A stretch of 64,000 bases of DNA, taken from assembly GCA_023407575.1 (NCBI GenBank), contig JAEYLX010000038.1:1-64000 (forward strand), in the 5' to 3' direction. The notes beneath the pieces are model-generated. The model searched no databases. It saw only the letters and a program-made list of their open reading frames with translations, and was not told the DNA's origin. Source of the stretch: Bacillota bacterium (GTDB lineage: Bacteria; Bacillota; Clostridia; Lachnospirales; Lachnospiraceae). The position numbers and the translations under genes are program-made. Shown here piece by piece: positions 42,038 to 50,061 of this stretch. Numbering within the stretch: the first letter of the stretch is position 1; each line of letters starts with the position of its first letter.

Positions 42038-42817
42038 TTAATTTTCTGCTACGATACTACCTTCGGTACCAATTGTTATTACCTTCCAGGGTATAATCTG
42101 TCCACTATTAATCATTGCAGTCTTTACTGCTTGAACGATACCGCCGCAGCAAGGAACTTCCATACGAATTACTGTGACACTCTTAATGTTGTTGGCACTA
42201 AGAATTTGAGTGAGTTTTACGGAATAATCCACCTCATCAAGTTTAGGACATCCGATTAATGTAATCTTATTCTTCATAAACTGATGGAAATTGCCATGTG
42301 CATAGGCAGTACAGTCAGCTGCAATCAAGAGATCCGCTTGATTAAAATATGGTGCATTCGGTGGAACCAATTGTATCTGAACCGGCCATTGGCGAAGCAT
42401 CGAAGCTGCCTCCACAGGAGCTGAAGCAACTGCTGCAGGAGCTGCTGGTTGTTCATTTTGTCTTGAGATATTCATAACTCTGGAGCCTGGGCATCCCCCA
42501 AAAGGTGGCATTGGTTGTTTTGGAGCAAGTGATTTGTCTGCCTTTGTGGCTTGCTCCTGAATTTCTTTTAACCTTTTGCTTTCAGCAATATTACGATTTA
42601 CTTCTTCTTCATTATATTCTAAGGCTTCTCTCTCCTCAAAGGTAATCGCATTGGTCGGGCACACAGGAAGACAGTTACCAAGCCCATCACAATAATCATC
42701 ACGTAATAACTTTGCTTTCCCATTTACAATTCCAATTGCTGATTCGTGACAGGCATTCACACATAAAGCACAACCATCACATAAGGCTTCATTTATTTTT
42801 ATTATTTTTCTAATCAT
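42038..42817 (-). CDS. Ferredoxin-domain Fe-S protein linked to peroxiredoxin
   Basis: Protein of 259 residues. Residues 10-65 form a 2[4Fe-4S] ferredoxin domain (CDGCALCVNACHESAI, CDGLGNCLPVCPTNAI). A Pro/Ala-rich linker with GGCPGS follows. The C-terminal domain (about 145-259) contains IAADCTAYAHGNF, IGCPKLDE and MEVPCCGGI, extra cysteines that may bind another cluster. Similar proteins are widespread in anaerobic clostridia, with no proven function. GGGAGG before ATG 42817. Confidence 0.82.
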   Translation of the reverse strand: MIRKIIKINEALCDGCALCVNACHESAIGIVNGKAKLLRDDYCDGLGNCLPVCPTNAITFEEREALEYNEEEVNRNIAESKRLKEIQEQATKADKSLAPKQPMPPFGGCPGSRVMNISRQNEQPAAPAAVASAPVEAASMLRQWPVQIQLVPPNAPYFNQADLLIAADCTAYAHGNFHQFMKNKITLIGCPKLDEVDYSVKLTQILSANNIKSVTVIRMEVPCCGGIVQAVKTAMINSGQIIPWKVITIGTEGSIVAEN

Positions 42818-42990
42818 AAGCTACCTCCCAATTAAGTACATTAATTTTATCTGTAAAATCTATTGAATTGATCATACCTTAAACTAAAATGAAATGATGT
42901 AGCTATGGCTACATTTTATACTTTGTTTTTCACCTTTTTCTGTATTTTCATTTTTATTAAAACAATGACACCTTTCATATGCTTAGAAAA

Positions 42991-43019
42991 CGGGTAGACC
43001 AGTATCTACCGGCTACCCG
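42991..43019 (-). terminator. Terminator downstream of tdk
   Basis: CGGGTAG (42991-42997) pairs with CTACCCG (43013-43019); an alternative GGTAGA/TCTACC pairing overlaps it. On the minus strand TTTTCTAAGC follows. Confidence 0.65.
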
Positions 43020-43070
43020 AAATTTTCAATATTCATTAATTATATATATCACAATTCACATTTTTACTAT

Positions 43071-43649
43071 TTAATTATCTTTCTTTTGTCCCTGAATATA
43101 GCAAGGATAGCACATGGCAGTATATTTATCGTTTCCACCAATCATAATCTGCTCGCCTTTTGTAATGATATTACCATGTTCATCAAGTCTTACATTCACA
43201 GTAGCTTTTCTACCGCAGGAACAAATTGTTTTTATTTCAGTAATGGAATCTGCAATTTCCATTAATCTCTTACTACCGGGAAACATTTTAGTTCTAAAAT
43301 CCGCCCGAAGTCCGAAACAAAGTACAGGTATATTGTGATCAATTACAAGCATTGCCAATTCATTTACTTGATCTTCTGAAAGAAACTGACTTTCATCTAC
43401 AATAATTACATCCACTTTTTCTGGTAAATGAAGAAAAGATTCCAGTACGCTCTCATTGGAAGGAAGTACATATGCTTTCGCCGAAAGTCCTGCCCGAGAG
43501 GCCAGCACTCCTTCGCTCTCCCTATTATCAATCTCCGGTTTAATCAGCCAAACTTTCATACCACGTTCTTCATAATTAAATTTCGTAATTAACGCCTGTG
43601 CTGTTTTGGAACTTCCCATAACACCGTATTTAAAATACAATTTTGCCAT
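43071..43649 (-). CDS. tdk: Thymidine kinase, type II
   Basis: Salvage kinase of 192 residues that phosphorylates thymidine. The P-loop region is GVMGSSKTAQ, a variant with Ser before Lys found in clostridial members. DVIIVDESQFLS is Walker B. The structural zinc site is CSCGRKA plus CYPCYI. AGAGG nine bases before ATG 43649 gives the start; the longer frame upstream is not needed. It is a single gene followed by a terminator. Confidence 0.92.
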   Translation of the reverse strand: MAKLYFKYGVMGSSKTAQALITKFNYEERGMKVWLIKPEIDNRESEGVLASRAGLSAKAYVLPSNESVLESFLHLPEKVDVIIVDESQFLSEDQVNELAMLVIDHNIPVLCFGLRADFRTKMFPGSKRLMEIADSITEIKTICSCGRKATVNVRLDEHGNIITKGEQIMIGGNDKYTAMCYPCYIQGQKKDN

Positions 43650-43787
43650 TATCCCATACCTCTGTCTTATAAAGTCCCCGTTGCCGGAGCTTTTATCTTT
43701 TGGATTATAGTATCTAATCCCACAGAAAATAATATCATAAATAGACCAGTTATTCAAGGATACTTGCTATCAATATTCTCGATTATA

Positions 43788-44279
43788 TTACAAAAACTTC
43801 TTCAACCTCTTTACAATCATTGCTCCAAGAACGCCTATTACAGCACCGCTGGCAATACCAAGAACCATTAACACAGGCAGATAACTGACTACATTTACTG
43901 TTCCTAGTACAAAAATAGCTGCGATGATTTGTCCTACATTATGAGATATTCCACCTACGATACTGACACCTAACAAGCTAAATGCTTTACTTTTCTTAAA
44001 TAAGACCATTAAGACATAACTTAGTAATCCACCGGCTAAGCTTAAAATAAATGCCACTGAGTTACCATAGGTAAATCCAGTTAATACAATACGAAGCAGG
44101 GACAAGGAAAGAGCTTCCTTGGTACCCATGGTATAAAGTGCTGTGATAACCACAAGGTTGGCTAAGCCTATTTTAGCTCCAGGGAAAGGAATTGGAATTG
44201 GAAATAATCTTTCTATATAACTTAATATAAAGGCAAGAGCTACAAGTAGCCCATAAGTGGCGATTTTCTTTGTATTCAT
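43788..44279 (-). CDS. Gx transporter-family membrane protein (EetB-like)
   Basis: Membrane protein of 163 residues with about five helices. It belongs to the family annotated as heptaprenyl diphosphate synthase component I or Gx transporter: ERLFPIPIPFPGAKIGLANLVVITALY at the N-terminus and GGISHNVGQIIAA. In Listeria-type flavin-based extracellular electron-transfer loci the analogous gene is eetB. It follows the NusG-domain protein by 23 bases. AGGAG before ATG 44279. Whether it moves a quinone precursor or a redox mediator is not known. Confidence 0.82.
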   Translation of the reverse strand: MNTKKIATYGLLVALAFILSYIERLFPIPIPFPGAKIGLANLVVITALYTMGTKEALSLSLLRIVLTGFTYGNSVAFILSLAGGLLSYVLMVLFKKSKAFSLLGVSIVGGISHNVGQIIAAIFVLGTVNVVSYLPVLMVLGIASGAVIGVLGAMIVKRLKKFL

Positions 44280-44302
44280 GATTTTCTCCTAGCGTATTTC
44301 AT

Positions 44303-44671
44303 TTAATTAGCAATAACGTCAATATCATTTTCTTCTTCGCTTATCACTTCTAAAACAACCATATTGGGAAGGCAAACGATGGTTTCGTGATTATAATGGA
44401 TATCATGCTGATTTACACAAAGTTTATCGGGGCAACTAGCATCAATCATATCGACCTGCTCATCTTTTATGCGAAAGGTATTAATTTGACCATTTGCACC
44501 TTCTATTGTATATTCTCCGTCCTGACTTAAATCATAGGTATCTGTAATAACACCGTCTACTTTAACAACGACCTGTCCCCCTTCTTCCTTGTTCAGTTGA
44601 AAAAAGCCATAGACTCCTAAACAAAGCAGTAACAGTATTCCAATTAATATAAGATCATTTCTCTTAATCAC
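44303..44671 (-). CDS. NusG domain II-containing membrane-anchored protein (EetA-like)
   Basis: Protein of 122 residues. One N-terminal transmembrane helix (LILIGILLLLCLGVYGFF) precedes an extracytoplasmic NusG-domain-II fold (about 35-120), with DKLCVNQHDIHYNHETIVCLPNM, a Cys-containing motif conserved in the family. GGAGG five bases before GTG 44671 sets the start; the longer TTG frame is less likely. It is operonic with the Gx transporter gene and divergent from apbE. In characterised loci the analogue (eetA) aids export of electrons. Confidence 0.8.
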   Translation of the reverse strand: MIKRNDLILIGILLLLCLGVYGFFQLNKEEGGQVVVKVDGVITDTYDLSQDGEYTIEGANGQINTFRIKDEQVDMIDASCPDKLCVNQHDIHYNHETIVCLPNMVVLEVISEEENDIDVIAN

Positions 44672-44767
44672 TTTATCCTCCAATATTGGCTTTCTTGCAC
44701 ATACATTGACTTACAATCCCACCAGTCGTTCTACCCTAAAATTATGTAACATTAAATCAATAGGACA

Positions 44768-44796
44768 ATCTTAAACTCCTGTGAAACAAATGTCAA
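44768..44796 (-). promoter_or_regulatory. Promoter of the NusG-II/Gx pair
   Basis: Minus strand TTGACA (44791-44796), 17 bp, TAAGAT (44768-44773), about 95 bases upstream of the GTG start. It is divergent from the apbE promoter; the two -35 elements are 45 bases apart. Confidence 0.65.
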
Positions 44797-44841
44797 GAAC
44801 AAGCCAACTAAGAATTTCGAAAACATCTACCTTACTAATTC

Positions 44842-44870
44842 TTGACAGAAATACGTATCTTCTTTAAAAT
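44842..44870 (+). promoter_or_regulatory. Promoter of apbE
   Basis: Plus strand TTGACA (44842-44847), 17 bp, TAAAAT (44865-44870), about 115 bases before the apbE ATG. Together with the opposite promoter it fills the 315-base divergent gap 44672-44986, where no gene is seen. Confidence 0.65.
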
Positions 44871-44986
44871 AGAGCAAGAAAATGATATAAATAAATGGAA
44901 TATTATAAAGGTAAACTAACAACTACTTTTGTATGAACATAGAATTATAGTCAAACCTATAGATATCATTAACAGGAGCAAACATA

Positions 44987-46066
44987 ATGAAAAATAGATC
45001 TTTTTTAACCAATGGAGCACGCAGAATTAAACAGAAATTACTCTTACTCATTCTATTTTCCTCCATATTATTCTCTGGTTGTTCAAAGCTTACTCCAGGA
45101 GAGAGTGTGGAACCAGGGGAAAAGGAATATATTACCAGAACAGAGCTATTACTTAGTACAGTGGTTACAATTAATCTCTATGACAAGCAGGATCAGGATA
45201 TTTTGGATGGATGTTTTGAGTTAATTGCAAAATATGAAGAGGTATTTTCGCGAACCAGTGAAACCAGTGAATTATATGCATTGAATCATAGGCTGCTGCC
45301 TCAAGTTGATGGTGCATATCAAATCTCTGAAGATTTAGCAGATATTATAAAGAAAGCCTTATATTATGGTGATGTATCCGAGGGTGGCTTTGATATTTCA
45401 ATTGAACCAGTTTCCTCCATTTGGGATTTCTTATCTGATCCACCAGTAATTCCCACAGAGCAACAGCTTGAGAAAGCTCTTCCCCTTGTGAATTACAAGT
45501 ATATTCATTTAAAGGATCAAACAGTAAGTTTTGAAAATGACGAGGTTCGATTAGATCTAGGTGGAATTGCCAAAGGTTATATTGCAGATCGAGTGAAAGA
45601 ATATCTTAAGTCACAGGGCGTGGAAAGTGCGATCATTAATCTTGGAGGCAATGTCCTCTGTGTGGGTACCAAACCAGATGGGACACCTTTTCATATAGGG
45701 ATACAAAAGCCTTTTGCCGATAGAAATGAAACCGTTGCTGTAATGGATATTTCTGATTTGTCTGTGGGGTCCTCTGGAATCTATGAACGTTTCTTTGAAA
45801 AAGACGATATTATCTATCATCATATACTAGATACAAAAACCGGATATCCTATTCAAAACGGTGTATTATCGGTAACAATACTTTCAAAGTATTCTGTTGA
45901 TGGTGAGGGTCTTAGTAAAACCTGTTTTCATTTAGGATTGGAAAAGGGACTTGAATTCATAGAAACTTTACCGGATACCTATGCGGTCTTTATTACCTCG
46001 GATTATCAAATTTATTATTCAAAAGGTTTCAAAGATGCTATTAAAGTAACGGAAAATGAAAACTAA
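44987..46066 (+). CDS. apbE: FAD:protein FMN transferase lipoprotein
   Basis: Exported flavin transferase of 359 residues that attaches FMN to Thr/Ser of extracytoplasmic redox proteins. Lipobox FSGCSKL follows the signal peptide. VDGAYQISEDLADIIKKALYYGDVSEGGFDISIEPVSSIWDF, DLGGIAKGYIADRV, NLGGNV and HHILDTKTGYPIQNGVLSVTI are ApbE signature blocks, including the FAD-binding and Mg-binding Asp. AGGAG eight bases before ATG 44987. Strong terminators follow. No obvious flavinylation target (FMN-bind domain) is encoded in the window. Confidence 0.93.
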   Translation: MKNRSFLTNGARRIKQKLLLLILFSSILFSGCSKLTPGESVEPGEKEYITRTELLLSTVVTINLYDKQDQDILDGCFELIAKYEEVFSRTSETSELYALNHRLLPQVDGAYQISEDLADIIKKALYYGDVSEGGFDISIEPVSSIWDFLSDPPVIPTEQQLEKALPLVNYKYIHLKDQTVSFENDEVRLDLGGIAKGYIADRVKEYLKSQGVESAIINLGGNVLCVGTKPDGTPFHIGIQKPFADRNETVAVMDISDLSVGSSGIYERFFEKDDIIYHHILDTKTGYPIQNGVLSVTILSKYSVDGEGLSKTCFHLGLEKGLEFIETLPDTYAVFITSDYQIYYSKGFKDAIKVTENEN

Positions 46067-46072
46067 AAAATA

Positions 46073-46168
46073 CTATATTTCATGTTATGAATGAAATATA
46101 GTTATCATAATTAATGTATGAAACTGTTGAATGAAAGAAGTCATTATTTCTTCTTTGATTCAACAGTT
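46073..46168 (+). terminator. Two hairpins terminating apbE
   Basis: CTATATTTCAT (46073-46083) pairs with ATGAAATATAG (46091-46101). Then AACTGTTGAAT-GAAAGAAG pairs with CTTCTTTG-ATTCAACAGTT (46122-46168) and is followed by TTTTT. The second is a strong rho-independent terminator. The rest of 46067-46359 holds no visible gene. Confidence 0.85.
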
Positions 46169-46359
46169 TTTTTATTCTTTTATTCCTCTCTTCCTGTTTT
46201 TAGAACTCTTTCTATGGCAATTTATTATCTATTGCTTTTCCTCTTGAACAACACTGCACCATTACGAATATTATAGTGTATAACTGATCTTTCGTGACTG
46301 TTTTGTTAGGCAGAAAAACCGACTATGACCAGTGAATATATATGAAAGGAGCTAAGTAT

Positions 46360-47379
46360 ATGCTTTTGTTGTTTACGTTTCGTCCAAACTCATTCGCCGC
46401 TGTTATAACAACAACTTTTTCATTGGACTTAGTAATTCTTGTAATTGTTGGCTTAATTATGGTGTTAGGACTGTCCTTTGTACTTTTCTTTACAAAGAGG
46501 AAAAAGAAGAACAAACGCGAAGTGATTCCACCGTTCACTAAAATTATTGGTGATGAACCCGAGCGTGTAGCTGAGTTGAATGATGAACTGAAAACCTTTG
46601 GGTTTGCCTATGAACCCAATCAAGATCTCTTCTATTCAATTCTAAACCCCTGGCAGCGTGAATTCGGCTATTGCAGACTGTATGATGAAGCGAGTGCTGC
46701 ATTTAGTATGATTATAGATTGCGAACCGATAACCTTTGAGTACAATGGGCGAAAATGGCTCATAGAATTATGGAAAGGTCAATATGGTATGAATACTGGA
46801 GGGGAGGTCGGCATTTATTATACTACAGGGTCAAATCTTAACATCCCCGGCTTTTTTAACGGTACCTTCTATCATGCACCTAAGGATGATGAATGTATTA
46901 ATATGTCCTTTGCTCTCCGTAAGAATGGAAATCTACTTTTTACTAGGAGTGCATATCACTGGTGGCTAACAGGATTTAAATTAGGAGAATTTTCACATCC
47001 CAAGGAAATAACGATGGATATTACACTGGATTTATATGACAGAAAAATGGCAAATGTCTTTGCTGTTGCGCTAAAAAAAGCTGGATATCAGGAGGATGAA
47101 TTCAGTGTGCAAGGCTATCGCGTTAATATACATTATGATAAGCCTCATACGAAGCAACCGATGACAAGGACTGCATTTACAGACTATATTATGCAACGCA
47201 ATAATGAAAGTCTATGTACTTCTTACAGCCAATTAACCTCTGAATATACAGACACGCTGGATAAACTCGAACTTGCACGAGATGAATCTCCTAATATGTA
47301 TAGCCGAATCATGACGATTGGCCGACCTATGGGAGCTTTTGAATCTTATAGTAAATTAAAAGACCATTTCGAAGATTAA
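46360..47379 (+). CDS. DUF4474 domain membrane protein
   Basis: Protein of 339 residues. A single transmembrane helix (LVILVIVGLIMVLGLSFVLFF) near residues 20-42 is followed by a basic stretch, then a DUF4474 domain (about 65-270): FGFAYEPNQDLFYSILNPWQREFGYCRLYD, WLIELWKGQYGMNTGGEVGIYY. Function of the domain is unknown; its dense conserved aromatic and Gly residues suggest ligand binding. AAAGGAG eight bases before ATG 46360 is preferred over the ATG at 46342. It lies 26 bases upstream of the metallophosphoesterase and is probably cotranscribed. Confidence 0.78.
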   Translation: MLLLFTFRPNSFAAVITTTFSLDLVILVIVGLIMVLGLSFVLFFTKRKKKNKREVIPPFTKIIGDEPERVAELNDELKTFGFAYEPNQDLFYSILNPWQREFGYCRLYDEASAAFSMIIDCEPITFEYNGRKWLIELWKGQYGMNTGGEVGIYYTTGSNLNIPGFFNGTFYHAPKDDECINMSFALRKNGNLLFTRSAYHWWLTGFKLGEFSHPKEITMDITLDLYDRKMANVFAVALKKAGYQEDEFSVQGYRVNIHYDKPHTKQPMTRTAFTDYIMQRNNESLCTSYSQLTSEYTDTLDKLELARDESPNMYSRIMTIGRPMGAFESYSKLKDHFED

Positions 47380-47405
47380 TGTAGTAATGAGAAGGGAGTG
47401 AGTTT

Positions 47406-48314
47406 TTGTCTGTAACTAAGCGTTTATCAAAGGTTCTAGCGACTTCAAAGGTAATACCATTTGATGATACCTCCCGCATTATTATTATGAGTGACTGTCA
47501 TAGAGGTAATGGCAGCTGGGGAGATAACTTTTCAGGCAATCAAAATCTCTATTTTGCAGCTATGTATTACTATTATGAAAATGATTTTTCTTATATTGAG
47601 CTGGGAGATGGCGACGAACTTTGGGAAAACAGAAATATTGATGACATTATTAACGCCCATAGTGATGCTTACTGGTTAATGTCACTGTTCTATAGAGATA
47701 ATCGATTATTTATGATTTATGGAAACCACGACATTATAAAAAAGGATCAGAAATACGTACAGACAAAATGTCAATCCTTCTATTGTGATAGTATGAATTC
47801 AAAAGTAGCATTATTTCCAGGCATTAAAATTGAGGAAGGATTGGTATTAAGTTATCAAAACACAAGGAATACCATCTTCCTTACCCATGGTCATCAAGCA
47901 GATTTTCTAAATGATAAGCTATGGAAATTATCTCGATTTCTTGTTCGATATCTATGGGGACCGCTTGAACTTATTGGTATAAAAGATCCAACAAGTACTT
48001 CGAAAAATGATAGTAAAAAAAGTAACGTTGAAAAGCATCTGATGGATTGGTCAAAGCAAAAGAATCAATTCATGATCTGCGGACATACACATCGACCGGT
48101 ATTCCCGCAACCAAACGAGGTGCATTACTTTAATGATGGAAGTTGTGTTCATCCGAGATGTATAACTGGCATAGAGATAAGAAATGGCACCATATCCTTA
48201 GTTAAATGGGCAATTATGACAAAGCCGGATCGTACCTTATATGTAGGACGCGAGGTATTAGAAGGTCCAGTTCGCTTAACGGAGTACTTTGATACTAATT
48301 ATAATAGACGATAA
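47406..48314 (+). CDS. Calcineurin-like metallophosphoesterase
   Basis: Cytosolic phosphoesterase of 302 residues. The metal-binding motifs are IIMSDCHRGNG, ELGDGDELWENR, MIYGNHDI, LTHGHQAD and ICGHTHRPVF. The first Asp-x-His pair is DCH. The pattern is close to the UDP-2,3-diacylglucosamine hydrolase-like branch, but substrate is unknown. The start is TTG 47406 with AAGGGAG seven bases upstream. It pairs with the DUF4474 gene just upstream. Confidence 0.83.
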   Translation: MSVTKRLSKVLATSKVIPFDDTSRIIIMSDCHRGNGSWGDNFSGNQNLYFAAMYYYYENDFSYIELGDGDELWENRNIDDIINAHSDAYWLMSLFYRDNRLFMIYGNHDIIKKDQKYVQTKCQSFYCDSMNSKVALFPGIKIEEGLVLSYQNTRNTIFLTHGHQADFLNDKLWKLSRFLVRYLWGPLELIGIKDPTSTSKNDSKKSNVEKHLMDWSKQKNQFMICGHTHRPVFPQPNEVHYFNDGSCVHPRCITGIEIRNGTISLVKWAIMTKPDRTLYVGREVLEGPVRLTEYFDTNYNRR

Positions 48315-48346
48315 TCCGTTCTCTTTCATTTCTATTCTTATCAAAT

Positions 48347-48411
48347 ATTGGGCATAAGAAGTTGTATTCGCACTTTCTCATGCCCAATTTCAAAATAGGA
48401 ATCAACTTCTT
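48347..48411. terminator. Overlapping alternative hairpins between convergent genes
   Basis: ATTGGGCAT (48347-48355) pairs with ATGCCCAAT (48380-48388). AAGAAGTTG (48356-48364) pairs with CAACTTCTT (48403-48411). The second stem straddles the first, so only one can form at a time. They lie between the plus-strand phosphoesterase and the minus-strand flavin reductase and can serve as a shared terminator. Confidence 0.55.
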
Positions 48412-48434
48412 GTAACGTTTCAGATCAAAGCTCT

Positions 48435-49001
48435 TTACTTTTTCTTTCTAACAGAGTATCCAAATTTCCCAAGCAATTCGCCTAAGGCATAATACTCTCC
48501 ATGCGAATAAACAATTAGTCCGGATTGATTTAGATGAAAGCGGCCCTTTTCATCCATAAAACGCTTGTCTACTCCAACCCTGACTACTTCTGCCAGGAAC
48601 ATATCATGTGATCCTAAAGGAATGATATCTTTTACAACACATTCAATATTAACGGGTGATTCTGCTACAATTGGTGCAGAAATGTCACTGCCTGCCATTG
48701 GAGTTAACTTCATTGCCTGGAACTTATCTCCGTCTCTGCCAGAACGGACACCACAATAATCAGCTTGCTTCACTAGATCTTTTGTAACAAGATTTATTGC
48801 AAACTCCCTGCTCTCTTTAATCAGATCATAGGAATATCGTTCTTTTCGCACAGAAATAGATACCATGGCTGGACTTGAACATATTGTTCCTGCCCATGCA
48901 ACAGTAATAATGTTGGGCTTTTCCATACTACCACAGCTTACCATTACAGCAGGTATTGGATATAACATATTTCCTGGCTTCCAGTATTCTTTTTCAAACA
49001 T
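48435..49001 (-). CDS. Flavin reductase-like FMN-binding protein (flavoredoxin family)
   Basis: Split-barrel flavoprotein of 188 residues. PAVMVSCGSMEKPNIITVAWAG, SPAMVSISVRKERYSYDLIKESREFAINL and the middle DYCGVRSGRDGDKF are typical of flavoredoxin/flavin reductase proteins of anaerobes. It probably transfers electrons between NAD(P)H or ferredoxin and flavins. It is divergent from the ferredoxin gene at 49277, 275 bases away, a likely electron partner by context only. Confidence 0.87.
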   Translation of the reverse strand: MFEKEYWKPGNMLYPIPAVMVSCGSMEKPNIITVAWAGTICSSPAMVSISVRKERYSYDLIKESREFAINLVTKDLVKQADYCGVRSGRDGDKFQAMKLTPMAGSDISAPIVAESPVNIECVVKDIIPLGSHDMFLAEVVRVGVDKRFMDEKGRFHLNQSGLIVYSHGEYYALGELLGKFGYSVRKKK

Positions 49002-49276
49002 AAATTCTCCTCTTAGATTTATAACTTAATAGTCGGTAAAATATATTAATGTACCAGCTTTAAAAACATCAAACCTTAATTATACTACACGAATTAATTA
49101 TAGAATCAAAACATTGTTTCAATATTATCTGTTTCTTACTTCACTGTCAATCCAGAATTTTATGTACTGAAGCAAAATCAAGCATATCGCTGGACTGATA
49201 AGATTTTATAGAATAATCCTGTGTAGAACACGCCATACTATACAAGAATTTAATAATATTTGAAAGGAGAAGCCTC

Positions 49277-49468
49277 ATGAAAGCATTTGTTGACCAGGAT
49301 GGCTGCATTAGCTGTGGATTATGCATTGATATCTGCCCAGAGGTTTTCAGCTATAATGAAAATGATATTTCACAGGCAATTGAGGGAGATATCCCAAAAG
49401 ATGCCGAGAAAAATGCCGAGGAAGCCAGAGATGGCTGTCCAGTAAGTGTTATTGATATATCAGCATAA
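49277..49468 (+). CDS. Monocluster [4Fe-4S] ferredoxin
   Basis: Ferredoxin of 63 residues. CISCGLCIDICP near residues 10-21 and the distant Cys in DGCPVSVI give four ligands of one [4Fe-4S] cluster (the extra Cys at position 10 or 16 may vary). Acidic and short, it matches Desulfovibrio gigas- or Thermotoga-type ferredoxins. AAAGGAG seven bases before ATG 49277. It is followed by a candidate structured RNA. Confidence 0.9.
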   Translation: MKAFVDQDGCISCGLCIDICPEVFSYNENDISQAIEGDIPKDAEKNAEEARDGCPVSVIDISA

Positions 49469-49474
49469 GATTCT

Positions 49475-49503
49475 TTGCTTAACAATCAATGTCATTTCAT
49501 AAT
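49475..49503 (+). promoter_or_regulatory. Weak promoter upstream of the structured RNA
   Basis: TTGCTT (49475-49480), 17 bp, CATAAT (49498-49503). The -35 matches only three of six consensus bases, the -10 five of six. It would start a transcript about 20 bases before the structured element at 49531. Confidence 0.35.
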
Positions 49504-49530
49504 GCCCATTATAAAAGAAGAACTTTAAAA

Positions 49531-49600
49531 AGTACGGATAACAACATCCCAAAGGTAAGGCTTCGACGGCCTACGTTTGGACCATATTGCTATCCGTGCT
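49531..49600 (+). ncRNA. Candidate structured small RNA downstream of ferredoxin
   Basis: AGTACGGATA (49531-49540) pairs with TATCCGTGCT (49591-49600), one G-U pair. CAA (49542-49544)/TTG (49587-49589) extends it. After a purine/pyrimidine internal loop, CCAAA (49549-49553)/TTTGG (49576-49580), GTA/TAC and GGC/GCC form the inner arm around a 7-base loop starting TTCG. A T-rich tract (TTTCTCTATTTTCGTTTCTC) follows. The element does not match a riboswitch consensus that I recognise. It may be a small RNA or an elaborate terminator. Confidence 0.45.
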
Positions 49601-49712
49601 TTCTCTATTTTCGTTTCTCCTTTTATATTGTTCACTTTTCTTTATTACCATTTTCTGCTATAGTTATTACACTCGATATAATTAAGAGTTCAATTCAGAA
49701 AGGAGCATAATT

Positions 49713-49997
49713 ATGAATTATATCCATGATAGTAATAAAATCTATCTTAACAATGAAAACAATCAAATGATAGCGGTGGTTACCTTTCCCAAAGTGGAAG
49801 AAGGGATTGTCAATATTGATCACACTTATGTGGATGGTTCTCTGCGTGGGCAAGGAATCGCTGGTAAGCTAATGGAAGCAGCCGTTGCCCATTTGCGGGA
49901 GAATAGTTTAAAGGCAAAGCTTTCCTGTAGTTATGCAGTAAAATGGTTTGAGGAACATCCAGAATGCTCTGACCTAATTGTCAGAAACTATCATTGA
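49713..49997 (+). CDS. GNAT-type N-acetyltransferase (YjdJ-like, COG2388)
   Basis: Small acetyltransferase of 94 residues. HTYVDGSLRGQGIAGKLMEAAVAHLRE is the acetyl-CoA pyrophosphate loop (RGxGIA), and LSCSYAVKWFEEHPE the C-terminal motif. This minimal GNAT fold binds acetyl-CoA; targets are unknown. AAAGGAG before ATG 49713. It is a single gene. Confidence 0.87.
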   Translation: MNYIHDSNKIYLNNENNQMIAVVTFPKVEEGIVNIDHTYVDGSLRGQGIAGKLMEAAVAHLRENSLKAKLSCSYAVKWFEEHPECSDLIVRNYH

Positions 49998-50061
49998 TTA
50001 TTTTTTATAATTATTTTGGATATTATCCTTAATAATTACGATTATTTAATTATAGTTACGT

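Noticed and set aside
43649..43757. 36-codon extension of thymidine kinase
   Set aside because: AGAGG precedes the internal ATG, and the enzyme family begins with the strand before the P-loop.
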